The notes: generated from the sequence alone by a model not told the origin. 64,000 bases of DNA from Mycoplasmataceae bacterium (GCA_029009155.1 JAQXJX010000021.1:62001-126000); one strand, 5' to 3'; numbered from the stretch's first letter, positions 9,416 to 20,762 are shown. Made by a program: numbers and translations.

Positions 9416-11782
9416 ATGTTATTATCAAGAAAATTATTATGTGAATTATCTCCTAATTTTAGTAAAGTTAGTGATGATCATATTCGTACTGGTGTAATGA
9501 ATATGGGGATGGAAGTGGAACAAATTATTCATCATCCTAAGTTAGAAAATATTTGTGTTGGTGAAATCATTAAGGTTGAAAAACATCCTAATGCAGATAA
9601 ATTAAATGTTGCTGAAGTTTTAATTTCTGAAAAACCAAGAATTGTAAAAACTATAGTTTGTGGAGCAAACAATTTATTTGTGGGCCAAAAAGCTGTAGTA
9701 GCAATGGTTGGTGCTAAACTATATGATGGTCGAGAAATTGGAGAAAAAACTTTACAAGGAATTACATCATGTGGTATGTTATGTGGTTACCCTGAACTTA
9801 CTCCATACAACCATGAATCAATGTCAGATAGTGATAAATCTGGAATTATTACTCTTGATTCAAATGCAAAAGTTGGTGATACAAATATTGCATCTTTCTT
9901 AGGGTTAGATGACACTATTTATGATTTATCTATTCCATCTAATCGTCATGATTGACAATCTGTTTTATTGTTAGTTGAAGACATGTCTAAATTCTTTGGT
10001 TTTAAATCAAAATTGCAAATCAATGAAACAATAAAATCTGATGTTAAAAATATTTATAAATTATCAATTGATCAAAATATCAGCTCATGTGGAACAATGT
10101 ATGTAATTGATGAATATATTACTAAGCAATCTCCATGAAATTTAAGAGCAACATTGTTAAATAGTGGTGTTGAATTAGTTAGTCAAACTATTGATAACAT
10201 AAATTATATTTCATTATTAACAGGTGTTTCACCATTACTTTTTGATGCTGATAAATTACCTAAAAATTTAATTCAAAAAATGGGTAATGGTGAAAAGGTA
10301 ATTGTTAAAAATAAACCATACACTTTAACTAATAAAGACGCAATTTTAGTAGATGATAAAGGTGTTGTTTTAGCAATTGATAACATTAGAGCTGTTGATG
10401 ATTATGCAGTTACTCATTTAACTAAAAAAATTGTAGTTTACATTAGTAATACAAAACATGATTTAGTTAGAAATACAATTACTCGCCATAATTTATCATC
10501 TAAATCTGGTAAAAATAATTCTAAACGTAATTGTGGATACCAAATGAGCTTATTTAATAACATGTTATTAAAAGGCTATGGTAAAAAAGTAATATCTGCA
10601 TGTAGCAACAAAATTGCTTTAGAAAAAGATAAAACAATTAAATGTAGCATGGAAGAATTAGTAAGATTTAATGGAATTGAATCTGAAAATCCTGTTGAGT
10701 TTGCAATAAAATCTCTTGAAAAATTAGGATACACTGTTAAAGGTGATACTGTAATAGTTCCAGGTTATCGTAATGATCTAGAAAATGATCAAGATATTTT
10801 TGAAGAAGTATTAAAAGTTTATGGTGTAAATGAATTACCAATTAAACCTTATACTGCACCTGTTGATTTGCTTTACAAAGAAGAATCAAATTATTCTAAG
10901 TTACATGAAATTAAAAAGATATTAATCAATGATTATATATGCGAAACTAAGACATATAACTTAACATCAAAAGAAAATGCTAATGTATTCAATTTCTTTA
11001 ATTTAAAACCTTTCTATCATTTAAATCCATGTACAAACAAAGCACGTGAATACATTCGTACAAATTTAGTTTCTTCATTATTAAGCGTTTTTGCTTTCAA
11101 CTTAAATCGTAAAAATGAATTACAACCAATTTTTGAAATGCAAAAAATTTTCACTGAAGAAGTTAATACAAATTTAACTATTCTATCACCTGAAAAATAT
11201 GTTCTTGATCCAATTAATAATGTTGTGTTAAACTTTAATACAACAGGATTAAAAGCAATAGCTGTACAAATTGCTCAACATTTAGGAATCAAATTGGACA
11301 TAGAAATTATCAATGATTGCCCTTATTTATATGCTAATGATGCTTTAAAAATTTCATATAAGGGCAAAACAGTTGGTTACATTGGATGCATAAGACAAAA
11401 AATGTTAAAACCATATAAAATAAATGAAGAATTATATGTTTTAACACTTAATTTAGAAGATCTATTAAAAGATAAAAACTTAGTTCAATGAAAGGTAAAA
11501 GATCTTGATCAAAACATTCCTGTTTATAAAGATATTACTTTCAATGCAACAAAAAATACTAATATTTTTGCTATACTAAACTCGTTAGATAATTTATTAG
11601 TTATAAAAGATTATTCTTTTATAAAAGCTTACAAATTGAGTGAAAATGAAATAGCTTATACTATAAGATTCACAGTAGCTAATAATAATTATCAAAACTT
11701 AACAAAACAAGAAATAGATGAGACAATTAAAGCTGTTGTAGACATAATAATTGCTAATAAAGCTGAAATAAAAGGAATATAA
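9416..11782 (+). CDS. pheT: Phenylalanyl-tRNA synthetase beta subunit
   Basis: A 788-residue protein, the normal PheT size. An N-terminal tRNA-binding EMAPII-like domain (about residues 40-150, with GEIIKVEKHPNADKLNVAEV) is followed by the B3/B4 and B5 domains and a C-terminal anticodon-binding ferredoxin-fold domain. It pairs with PheS and provides editing and tRNA recognition in the family. The open frame is continuous only when UGA is Trp (for example near 9954, 10136 and 11489). The deaminase gene starts 3 bases after the stop. Confidence 0.95.
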
Positions 11783-11785
11783 AAT

Positions 11786-12268
11786 ATGAAACGCAAAGAT
11801 TATATCGATTGAGACCAATATTTTATGGGTGTTGCAAAATTATCTGCTTTGCGTTCTAAAGATCCAAATACACAAGTAGGTTGCTGTATTGCAACTCCTG
11901 ATAATAGAATTGCATCATTAGGATATAATGGATTGCCATATGGTTTAAGTGATGATGATTTTACTTGAGAAAATCGTGATAGCACACAATTAGAATGTAA
12001 ATACTGATATGTTTGTCATTCAGAATTAAATGCTATTTTGAACTATCGAGGAGAATCATTAAAAGGATGCAGATTGTATGTAACATTATTCCCTTGTAAT
12101 GAGTGTGCAAAAGCAATTATTCAATCTGGAATAAAAGAAGTTATTTATGAACAAAATCTTTATCCTGATTCAATGTCAACAAAAGCTTCAATTAAAATGT
12201 TGACATCAGCCGGAATTAAATTAACACAATATACTAATAAAAATTATCAGGTAAAGTTTCTTGTCTAG
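11786..12268 (+). CDS. dCMP deaminase
   Basis: A 160-residue zinc deaminase converting dCMP to dUMP for dTMP synthesis. It has the zinc-site motifs HSE (His78, Glu80) and PCNEC (Cys104, Cys107), and an N-terminal [15 protein letters not shown] segment typical of the ComEB/dCMP deaminase family. It directly precedes the anaerobic ribonucleotide reductase gene. NrdD makes deoxynucleoside triphosphates, so a dCTP/dCMP route to dUMP fits this placement. Confidence 0.9.
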
Positions 12269-12318
12269 TTATGTTTTAAAATAAATTTAGTAAATGAGAA
12301 AGAAGGAGAAATGTTGCT

Positions 12319-14340
12319 ATGGTTTATGTAATTAAGCGTGATAATAGAAGGGTTTTATTTAACAAAGATAAAATTCAATCAGCAATTATTAAATCTTCTG
12401 AAAATAATCAAGTAGATTTAAGTATTAAAGAAGTTAAAAAGATAGTAGATTTAGTAGTTAAAAAAATTACTGACACTAAATTAGAATCTATTGCAGTTGA
12501 GCAAATCCAAGATATGGTTGTTGACTCTCTTTATGAACTAGGATATTCTTTATTAGCAAAGATGTATCAATCTTATCGTGAAGAAAGAACACGCATCAGA
12601 GAATCAAAATCTGATTTAATGAAAAAGATTATTTCAATTGGTATTGAAACTGACCGGGACAATGCAAATGTTGGTAATAACTTTTCTGCTAAACTATTAA
12701 GAATTGCTTCTGAAGCTAATAAATGACATATTCTAAATGTTATTCTTCCCCCTCGTTTAGCTAAATTGCATGAAAATGGTGATGTATATATTCATGACTT
12801 AGATAGTTACAATTTGACAGTTAATTGTTTGCATTTACCAACTGGAAAAATTTTAGCTCGTGGTTTTAATACTGGTTATGGTTCAATTAACCCTCCTAAA
12901 CATATTGAGGTAGCAGCTGAATTAACTTGTATTTTATTACAATCTACTCAAAATGATATGTTTGGTGGTCAAAGTCATTGTAATTTTGATAATGATTTAG
13001 CTCCATATGTTGCCTTAACTAGAAATAGTATTCGTAAATCACTAATTGAGAATAATATTGCTTTAGATAGAATTGATGAAATTACAGAAGCTCAAACAAA
13101 CCGTAGAGTTCATCAAGCAATGCAAGCAGTTGTATATAACTTAAATACTATGCATTCACGTGCTGGTAGTCAAGTTCCATTTAGTTCACTTAATATTGGT
13201 ATTCCTAAATCTAAAGATGCAGCTTTAGTATGTCAAGCTTTCTTAGAAGAATATGCTAAAGGTATGGGACAAGGTGAACAACCTATTTTTCCAAATATTA
13301 TATTTAGAGTAAAATCAGGTGTTAACCGTGAAGAAGATTCACCATATCATTATTTATTTAAATTAGCTTGTGAAGTAGCTGGTCAAAGAATGAATCCAAC
13401 ATTCATGAATATTGATGCTGATTTTAATAAAGAATATTATGACAAAGGATACATGCCAGCCACAATGGGATGCCGTACATACATAATGTCTAATATTAAT
13501 GGTGAACCTGGTGTTGAAGGTAGAGGTAATAATGCACCTGCTACTATTAACTTAGTTCGTTGTGCTATTTTAGCTAAAGGCGATATTAATAAATTCTTTG
13601 AAATATTTGATCAAAGAATTAATGATGCAATGGAAATAAATGAACACCGCCATGAAACATTGAAGAAATTAAAAGTAAAAGACTTACCATTTGTTGCTGG
13701 ACAAAAAATTATGTTAGGTAGTGAAAACTTACAACCAGATGATTCAATTGAACCAATTATGAAAAATGGTTCATGAGGTATTGGATACATCGGACTAGCT
13801 GAAACTCTAACGGCTTTAATTGGTAAACATCATGGTGAAAGTGCACAAGCGCAAGAACTAGGTTTAAAAATTGTTACACATTTAAGAGAACGTTGTAATG
13901 AATTTACTAAAGCTAAAAAGATGAATGTAAGTTGTTATGCTACTCCAGCTGAAGGCTTAAGTGGAAAATTTGTAGCAATAGATAAACGTATCTTTGGTGT
14001 AATCAAAGGTGTTACCGATAAGAATTATTACACTAATAGTTATCATATTCCGGTTGGTTTTCATATTTCTATTGCTGATAAAATTAAGATTGAAGCACCT
14101 TATCATAAATTATCTAATGGTGGACATATTTCATATATTGAATTTGATTCATATCCATCAGGAGAAACAATTAGAAAGATTTTAACTTGGGCTTATTCTC
14201 AAACAAACATAAATTACATGGGTATTAACTTCCACATTCGTTATTGTAGAGATTGTGCTGAACGAATGCACAAAGCAGAAATTGAACGTAGAAAAAAACA
14301 AATTGAGGATGCTCAAAAGGAGCAATTAGCTAATGCTTAA
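12319..14340 (+). CDS. nrdD: Class III anaerobic ribonucleotide reductase, core lacking the glycyl-radical domain
   Basis: A 673-residue enzyme reducing ribonucleoside triphosphates. An N-terminal ATP-cone (about 1-95; VIKRDNRRVLFNKDKI) is followed by the ten-stranded barrel. Cys385 in MGCRT is the catalytic thiyl position, and Cys170 in TVNCLHL matches the second active-site Cys. Normally the C-terminus has two zinc CxxC pairs and then R-x-TGYL. Here the protein ends after the first pair (Cys643, Cys646 in YCRDC), with a 27-residue charged helix-like tail instead. The missing piece is encoded separately at 14907-15119. AAGGAG is 10 bases before ATG 12319; ATG 12311 opens only six codons. nrdG overlaps its 3' end by 8 bases, so no radical domain can follow in frame. 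Confidence 0.93.
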
Positions 14341-14854
14341 TGATGATAGTAAATTAATTAGATTAGCAGGAATTGCTGAAAATAGTTTGGTTAATGGAAA
14401 AGGTTTAAGAAAAGTATTTTTTTCTCAAGGGTGTTCCCACCATTGTGAGGGTTGCTTTAATCAACATACTTGAGAATTTGCAGGCGGTAGAATGTTTGAT
14501 ATGGATGAATTGGTTCAAAAAGTAAAAGATGAACCTTTCCTTGATGGAGTAACATTTTCTGGAGGCGATCCTTTCCAACAAGCAGACAAATTTGCTTATT
14601 TAGCTAAAAAATTACATGAAGCTAATATTAATATATGAGCTTATACTGGTTATACATTTGAAGAATTAATGAAATTAGCTCAAACTAACCCCCACATTAA
14701 ACAAATGATAAATAATGTTGATGTGATAGTAGATGGTCGCTTTATGAAAGATAAAATGAGTGAAAATCTAAAATATTGTGGTAGTTCAAACCAAAGAGTT
14801 ATTGATGTAAAATCATCATTAAACGAAAATAAAATAATTTTATTTAAAGATTAA
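14333..14854 (+). CDS. nrdG: Anaerobic RNR-activating radical SAM protein
   Basis: A 173-residue radical S-adenosylmethionine enzyme that installs the glycyl radical on NrdD. The 4Fe-4S motif is CSHHCEGC (Cys34, Cys38, Cys41), followed by VTFSGGDPFQQ and a VDVIVDGRF segment, both typical of NrdG. AAAGGAG inside the nrdD 3' end precedes the ATG, and the genes overlap by 8 bases, so synthesis is coupled. Its protein substrate should be the separate 70-residue Gly domain encoded just downstream rather than NrdD itself. Confidence 0.93.
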
Positions 14855-14864
14855 AAAATAATGT

Positions 14865-14870
14865 TATATT
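14865..14870 (+). promoter_or_regulatory. Possible -10 box for the detached NrdD radical-domain gene
   Basis: TATATT preceded by TG-like context (ATGTTATATT) in the 52-base gap after nrdG. It would allow the small subunit to be made in excess over NrdD/NrdG. No clear -35. Confidence 0.4.
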
Positions 14871-14906
14871 ACAAGTGTTAATATAAAAAAGGAACAAAGT
14901 AAAGAC

Positions 14907-15119
14907 ATGGAAAAGAAAGAAAATCAAGTTGCTTATAAAGTAACATATTTAACAGCAGATGAATGTACATGTCCAGTTTGCGGAAGCCATAACATTCAAA
15001 ACGTTACACGAATTACTGGTTATCTTTCATTAGACGAAAGATTTGGCCCAGGTAAAGTTGAAGAACGTGCTGATAGAGTTGCTCATAATTGTGAAGCATC
15101 TAAAAAAATATATCGTTAA
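14907..15119 (+). CDS. Detached glycyl-radical/zinc domain of class III RNR
   Basis: A 70-residue free protein that equals the C-terminus missing from NrdD. It carries the second zinc pair CPVCGS (Cys22, Cys25, plus Cys20) and the radical loop RITGYL with Gly38 as the predicted radical site. Next come RFGPGK and ERADRVAH, the standard NrdD ending (R-x-TGYL...GK...E...DR..H). It has its own start, a purine-rich AAAAAAGGAAC upstream and a strong terminator, so it is a real gene and not a shadow frame. It must dock on the NrdD core to supply the radical. The four-Cys zinc site would be shared between two chains. Confidence 0.9.
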   Translation: MEKKENQVAYKVTYLTADECTCPVCGSHNIQNVTRITGYLSLDERFGPGKVEERADRVAHNCEASKKIYR

Positions 15120-15130
15120 TATATAAAAAA

Positions 15131-15156
15131 CACACCAATTAATGGTGTGTTTTTTA
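15131..15156. terminator. Bidirectional terminator
   Basis: CACACCA (15131-15137) pairs with TGGTGTG (15143-15149), flanked by A6 and T6, so it can end both the nrd operon (+) and the LRR gene (-). Confidence 0.85.
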
Positions 15157-15197
15157 ATTGAAAGAGGTGCAAACATAGATTAATTACAAAATAGTTA

Positions 15198-17291
15198 TTA
15201 TTTTACCTTAATCTTATCTCTAGATGATGATCAATATGGATTATTACAATATTTGTCTTTTATGGTTTGATCTTTAACTCAAATGGTATTTATTTTAGTG
15301 TTATATAAACAACCATCTTTATCAAAAGGTTTAGCATTTAAACTAATTACATGATCTAATGCAGATAAATCTAATTCTTTTAAAGGACTTATTTCTGCAA
15401 AAGCATTATTACCAATGTGTTGAAGACTATTTGGTAAAACGAGTTTATCAGATTCAAGATCATCACATTTATAAAATGCTTGTTCTCCAATGTCTTCAAG
15501 ACCTTCATTAAAGTTAATACTGATAATTTCTTTACTAGTTAAAAAAGTATTACGTGAATTACCATAAAAAGCTCGATTTCCAATTTTCTTAATACTGCCA
15601 GGAATAGTTAATTTACATTTTTTAAAATATCAACGTTCTCAACAGCTATAGAAGGCGTCATCATTTATTTCAGTTATTATATGTTCATTTGGGCCATATA
15701 TAAACTTACCATTATTGAAATTGAAATTTCCGGTTGCTTCAAAATTACGAGAAACAGATTTAATTTTAGTTTCATTAGGATCTGAATAACTAAAAATAAA
15801 TGTACTATCATTATTTCCGCCAATATATTGTGAATTTATTTCTTTAATTTCTTCATCTTTACATGCTAAATATTTTGCAGCAGAAGATCAAAATTTATCT
15901 TTTAGATATGCTTGTTTTGTAGTTTGATCTTTAACTAAAATTTTAGTTACATATGTTTGAGATAAAAAACCTTTTCCACCAAAAGGATCAGCATCTAAAC
16001 TAATTACATGATCTAAAGCTGTTAGATCTAATTCGTCAAATGAAGTTATACCTTCAAAAGCTCGATTGCCAATGTGTTGAAGACTATTTGGTAAAACAAG
16101 CTTATCAGATTCAATATCTTTACATGAACAAAAAGCAAGTGCTCCAATATCTTCTAAACCTTCATTAAAGTTAATGCCGATAATTTCTCTTTTAGTCAGG
16201 AATGAACTACGTGAGTTTCTATAAAAAGCATGATCACCAATTTTTTTAACAGTAGAAGGAATAGTTAAATTACATCTTTTAAAGTATCAATCATCACAAC
16301 CACACTCGAAAGCACCATTTCCAATTTCTGTAATTGTATACTCAACATCATTAAATTTAAATTTACCACCATTAAAATTGAAATCTGCAGTTGCTACAAA
16401 TTCATGACTTACATAATTCAATTTTACATCGCTTCGTGTTGTATATTTAATATCGAATAAACTATCATTACTTCCGCCAATATATTTTGAATTAATTCTG
16501 CTATGAATAACATAATCATTTTCACATGCAAAATATTTATTAGATGAACATCAAAAAGCATCTTTTGAATATGCTTCTTTCATCTTTTGATCTTTTAGAA
16601 TAATTTGTATTACATTACCTATTGAGCAAATTTGTTTTCATTCTATATCTAATTTAATTACATGATCTAAAGCAGATAAGTCATATACATATACAGTCAT
16701 TGAAGAAAATGCATTTTTTCCAATATATTTAAGACTGTTTGGTAATTTTATTGTTGTACTTAATTCAATATTTGAATTCTGTCAAAAAGCTTGCTCTTCT
16801 ATATATTCAACCCCTTCTTCAAAGTTGATGCCAATTATTTCTTTATTACCTCCGCCACTAAAATTGCGCGCAAAAGCACATTTTCCTATTCTTTTAACAG
16901 TAGAGGGAATAGTTAAATTGCAATTTTTAAAGTATCATCTAACGGGGCTACAATAAAAAGCGTTATCAGCAATTTCTGTAATACTGTATTCAGTTCCATT
17001 ATATTTCAACTTACCACCATTAAAATTAAAATCTCCACTTGCTACAAAACTAGTATTAGCTCCTAAAATTGTGCAATTGTGTCCTGTAAATTTAACATTA
17101 ATTGTTCCTTCATCAGCACCAATTAATTTAGCATCAATTTCTTTAATATCTGCATCAGATATATTATTTTTGTTTATATTTTTTATTTCATTCTTTGTAA
17201 TATTTTTATTAAAAGAAGTTGCAACAATGTTTGTTAAAAAACATGCGGAACTTAATCCAACAAGCACCTTAAAATATTTTTTATTTTTCAC
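15198..17291 (-). CDS. Secreted BspA-like leucine-rich-repeat protein, three tandem modules
   Basis: A 697-residue protein with an N-terminal signal peptide (KYFKVLVGLSSACFLTNIVA) and no C-terminal membrane anchor, so predicted secreted. The mature part is three tandem modules of about 215 residues, starting near 17135, 16500 and 15850. Each has a FNFN-x-GK strand, EYSITEI-like strand, NAF-x-C LRR_5 repeats, LPNSLQHIGN and an ALDHVI-x-L element. BspA-type LRRs mediate adhesion in oral bacteria and are greatly expanded in Trichomonas. The start is GTG at 17291 with AGGAAGG upstream. The stop is at 15198. Many Trp are UGA. Confidence 0.88.
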
Positions 17292-17375
17292 TCCAATACC
17301 TTCCTATTTTTATTTTCTCTCTCATTAAAATTATTATTACATTAAAATAAAAAAATAATTATTTTTATACTTTGT

Positions 17376-17381
17376 ATTATA
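17376..17381 (-). promoter_or_regulatory. -10 box of the secreted LRR gene
   Basis: ATTATA on the plus strand (TATAAT on minus), about 85 bases upstream of the GTG start. Confidence 0.55.
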
Positions 17382-17402
17382 GATAGGTATTAATATTAAA
17401 TT

Positions 17403-17429
17403 AAAAAATGACAATATTAATTATTGTCA
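17403..17429 (-). terminator. Terminator of the trigger factor gene
   Basis: TGACAAT (17409-17415) and ATTGTCA (17423-17429) form a perfect stem; the minus strand continues into T6. Confidence 0.8.
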
Positions 17430-17454
17430 AGTTATTTATGTAAATGTTTTGTTT

Positions 17455-18777
17455 TTATTTCTTTTGAATTAATTTTTCAATTAGTTTATTAAATACAGCT
17501 TCTTGTAATAAATTACCCTTTACTTGATCTAAACTATCGTTTCTTCTTATTATTTCTCACATTTGATCTGGTGAAACCTTATTTTTAATTGCCATGCTGC
17601 AGACTTCATCATCAATTTGATCTGGTGAAACTGAAACCTTTAATTCATTAGCAATTTTGTCAATAGCAAACATCAATTTCATATTTTTCATTGATTGCTC
17701 TTTAATTAGTTCATCAAATTTTGCTTTAGTTTTAAAAATTTGTTCTTTTTCAATATATTGATCAAGAGTTAAACCACTTTGTTGTGCTACTTGTGCATAA
17801 CTTTGATTGAATCAGTTAATTTGAGAATTTAAAATATTTTCAGGGTAGTAATCTAATTCAACTTCATCAACAATTTTATTAACTATGATGTTTTTAATTC
17901 TTTCATATTCTGCTTTTGTTTTTTGTTCTAAAATTGTCTTTTTAAAATATTGTTTTAGTTCATCTAATGTATTAATATTAGGGAAACCAAAAGTTCTTAT
18001 TATATCAGGAGTTAATTCAGTATTAGAAGAACTTGTAATGTTTAAAATTTCTACTTCAAATTTAGCTTCTTTATTTGCTAATTCATTATATTCTTCAGGA
18101 AGTGTTAATGTAATAGTAAATTTATCACCTTTTTTATGGTTGATTAATTGTTCTTCAAAGCCTGGAATAAAATCACCATTACCTATTGTTAATTTATAGT
18201 TTTTTGCAGTTGAACCAGTAAATTCTTTATTTTCAACTGTACCATGAAAATTAATTTCAACTGTATCTTTATCTTGTACAATATTAGCTTCTTTATCACT
18301 ATTATGATTCTTCCTTTTGTTAAGAATCATTTGGATTTGATTTTCAATTTCAATATCTGATACTTTTGGTTCTTGATAATCAATGTTTAAATTGTTATAG
18401 TCAAAAATTTGAACTGCAGGACATAAGCTAAATTTGTATAAGAAAGTTATATTTTCTTCATTGATATTAAGAACTTCAGCATTATATGAATCTTCAATAA
18501 TGTTTTTGTTTTTAATTTCATCGCTATGAATTAATTGTGAATATGTTAAATTATTAACATTATTAATGAAATCTTGTGTAAATATTTGTCTTGGATTTAT
18601 ATGTTGACGAACAATTGCATCAGGAGCATGTCCTTTTCTAAAACCAGGAATAGTAAAGTTCTTTTTAAAATTGTTGTAAGCTTTATTTACCATAGACTTT
18701 CAGTCTTTTTGATCTGGTTGTACTTCTACATCTAATGTGTGGTTAATTTTGTTTTCTTCTAGTTTGATAATTTTCAT
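17455..18777 (-). CDS. tig: Trigger factor (ribosome-associated chaperone/PPIase)
   Basis: A 440-residue chaperone binding nascent chains at the ribosome exit. The N-domain ribosome-docking signature IPGFRKGHAP is present (about residues 44-53). A central FKBP-type PPIase domain follows (IEINFHGTVENKEFTGSTA and FIPGFEEQLI). The C-terminal domain is long and helical. The ATG at 18777 is chosen because it gives the standard N-terminus (MKIIKLEENKINHTLDVEV). A UGA-Trp codon at residue 25 hides it if the standard code is used. No Shine-Dalgarno is apparent. Divergent from the glycosyltransferase. Confidence 0.93.
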
Positions 18778-18856
18778 AAAAAATTTGCTATATAAAAAAT
18801 GTTATATACTTTAATTATAAGTATTAATTTTTTTAAGAAACAACGAATAGAAAAAT

Positions 18857-19765
18857 ATGAAAAGTAATAAGATAAGTATTGTAATTCCTGTATATGAGAC
18901 TGATCCAAAATTATTGATGGAATGCTTTAAATCAATTGATGATCAAGAATATCAAAATTTTGAAGTTATAGTTGTTAACGATTCATCAAAAAAATATTCA
19001 ATTTTAAAGTTTATTAATGATTATGTAAAAAACCATGAAAAGTATAAAGTAATTAATTTGATAGAAAATAAAGGCCCTGGAAATGCAAGAAATATTGGTG
19101 TAAAAAATTCCACAGGTGACATTATATTCTATATGGATTCAGATGATTATATTACACCAATTGCATTAAAACGTGTAAATGAAGTATTTAATGAATTTCC
19201 TGATTTAGATATTTTTAGTTTTGAAAATAGAGTATTGATGGTAGATGGAATTTTTAGAAATGTTACTCAATATCGTTTTAATACAGAAAAGCCTGTAAAT
19301 GTAAATGAATGGAATAATGCTATGCTTGACAAATGTTCAGTTTGAGCAAAAGCATATAAAAAATCATTTTTAATTGATAATAATATTTGGTTTTTAGACA
19401 AAGATGTTTACATGGAAGATATGTATTATCTAATTGTTACTTATTCTAAAGCAAAACAAATTTTATTTAAACCAGAACCAAATTATATTTTAAGAGAAAC
19501 AATAAATTCGAGAACACAATCGTGTTTTACTATTGAAAAAATGGAAGGTTTATTTAATGCTATCAAATCAGCATATGATTCAATTAAAAATGACAATAGT
19601 TATATTTCAAATAATTATCACAAATTATTTGATTTGATTTTTAATAGTAAGATGAAAGAGCATCGTTTATCTAATGAATTGATCAACAATCCAAAATATG
19701 ATCAAATATTAAAGGAAGCAAAAGTGTTTAGCAAATCTCTAAATGATTTAAAAAAGAGGAATTAA
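18857..19765 (+). CDS. Family 2 glycosyltransferase
   Basis: A 302-residue GT-A fold transferase. It has the nucleotide-binding start ISIVIPVYETDP, the NKGPGNARNIGV loop (about residues 75-86), the metal-binding MDSDD motif (about 94-98) and an acceptor-side MEDMYYL (ED motif) typical of GT2 enzymes. It lacks membrane segments. Likely role is adding sugar to a glycolipid or surface polysaccharide; donor and acceptor are unknown. It stands alone with its own terminator. Confidence 0.85.
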
Positions 19766-19774
19766 ATAAATAAT

Positions 19775-19804
19775 AAAACACATGTAGTCATACATGTGTT
19801 TTAA
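19775..19804 (+). terminator. Terminator after glycosyltransferase gene
   Basis: AAAACACATGTA (19775-19786) pairs with TACATGTGTTTT (19791-19802) around GTCA. Confidence 0.85.
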
Positions 19805-19810
19805 AATATA

Positions 19811-19887
19811 TGGCGCACCCATAGAGATTCGAACTCTAGACCCCAGGTTTAGGAAACTTGTGCTCTGTCCAGCTGAGCTATAGGTGC
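19811..19887 (-). tRNA. tRNA-Arg (anticodon CCT)
   Basis: The minus strand folds as a 77-base tRNA: acceptor GCACCTA/TGGGTGC, D-arm GCTC/GAGC, anticodon loop TTCCTAA with CCT, T-arm with GTTCGAATC and an encoded CCA end. It reads AGG. The anticodon stem has one A-C mismatch (29-41). Confidence 0.93.
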
Positions 19888-19934
19888 AAAAGTTATTTCT
19901 ATTTATTTTAAATTATTAATTTAATTTATTAAGA

Positions 19935-19972
19935 TTAAAAAGAAAACAACCATAGATTTTATCTATGGTTGT
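19935..19972 (-). terminator. Terminator of rpmB
   Basis: ACAACCATAGAT (19946-19957) pairs with ATCTATGGTTGT (19961-19972). On the minus strand it is followed by a T-rich tail. Confidence 0.8.
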
Positions 19973-19991
19973 ATAAATATTTGTGGAATAA

Positions 19992-20189
19992 CTAAGCTAA
20001 TTTATTATCACGTTTAAGTGTTTTTAATGTTTTAGTTGATACCATAACACGTGTTGAAGTATTTTTACCAGTTTTAATATTAGCTGGTTGTAAATTAACT
20101 TTTCAAGTACGACGTGAATGATTCATTGCAAATGAACGAGAATTTCCTGTCATTTGTCCACGATTTGTTAATTGATCTCTTCTTGACAT
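19992..20189 (-). CDS. rpmB: 50S ribosomal protein L28
   Basis: A 65-residue basic ribosomal protein with the L28 pattern MSRRDQLTNRG, then SRSFAMNHSRRTWKVNLQ (Trp encoded by UGA) and ending in KTLKRDNKLA. Single-gene unit with its own terminator, next to the tRNA-Arg gene. Start is the ATG at 20189. Confidence 0.93.
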
Positions 20190-20618
20190 ATTTAGTTAAC
20201 TTTTCTTTAATTTGTACGCTAATTATATATAAATATTTAATATTTTTTATAATCTAGTTTAAAAACTGCATTATACTTGGTTATAAATAAAAACAAAATG
20301 ACGCATAATAGTGAAGTTATATACATCATTTTGTTCATTAACTTAATTTAAATATGTTCTATAAATATTGGTCATGCAGTTTACAAGGTAAAATAACATC
20401 AGTCAATCAAGATATAGATAATATTTAAACCAGTTTAATAATTTTGTCTTTTTTTATTTTTTTGTTTTCTAGTAAGTTTTCTCCCTTTGTTATAAATATT
20501 GTTTATTAACCCTTTTTTAAATTATTACTTTTTGTTCCTCCTATACTTTAATATTATTTTTTGAAAATTTTATTTATGTATTATTTGTTCCCCCTATTAT
20601 TTATTGAAATTAATTGTT
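20190..20618. other. AT-rich stretch without a recognisable gene
   Basis: No convincing ORF. On the minus strand it holds several purine-rich, Shine-Dalgarno-like runs (AGGGGGAAC near 20590, AGGAGGAAC near 20535, AAGGGAG near 20480), none followed by an ORF. This looks like eroded coding DNA. A terminator for a minus-strand transcript lies at 20281-20333. Confidence 0.4.
20281..20333 (-). terminator. Terminator of a minus-strand unit
   Basis: CAAAATGA (20294-20301) pairs with TCATTTTG (20326-20333). The minus strand then runs into TTTTTATTT. Confidence 0.6.
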
Positions 20619-20762
20619 TTATTTTGGTTTAGTAACTAAAGCATCGGCACGTGTATTAAAAAATATTTGCTTAAAAAGATTTAGTCATGATGAATTGTTC
20701 TTATAACACCTACAATGCTTTATCAGCATATATTTTTCTTTAATAATTTTTGTAATTTCCAT
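20619..20762 (-). CDS. Small ORF, 47 residues, unknown
   Basis: Starts MEITKIIKEKYMLIKH and ends ADALVTKPK, with GAGGT 5 bases before the ATG. It contains Cys-x-Cys and one UGA-Trp. No family recognised. It sits with a second small ORF and Shine-Dalgarno-like remnants between rpmB and the repeat element, so it may be a remnant of a mobile or lineage-specific locus. It may also not be expressed. Confidence 0.35.

Noticed and set aside
14907-15119. Possibility that the small RITGYL ORF is a fragment left by a broken intact nrdD
   Set aside because: nrdG lies between the two pieces and overlaps the nrdD end, and the small gene has its own start region and terminator; this is an ordered fission, not a simple frameshift.
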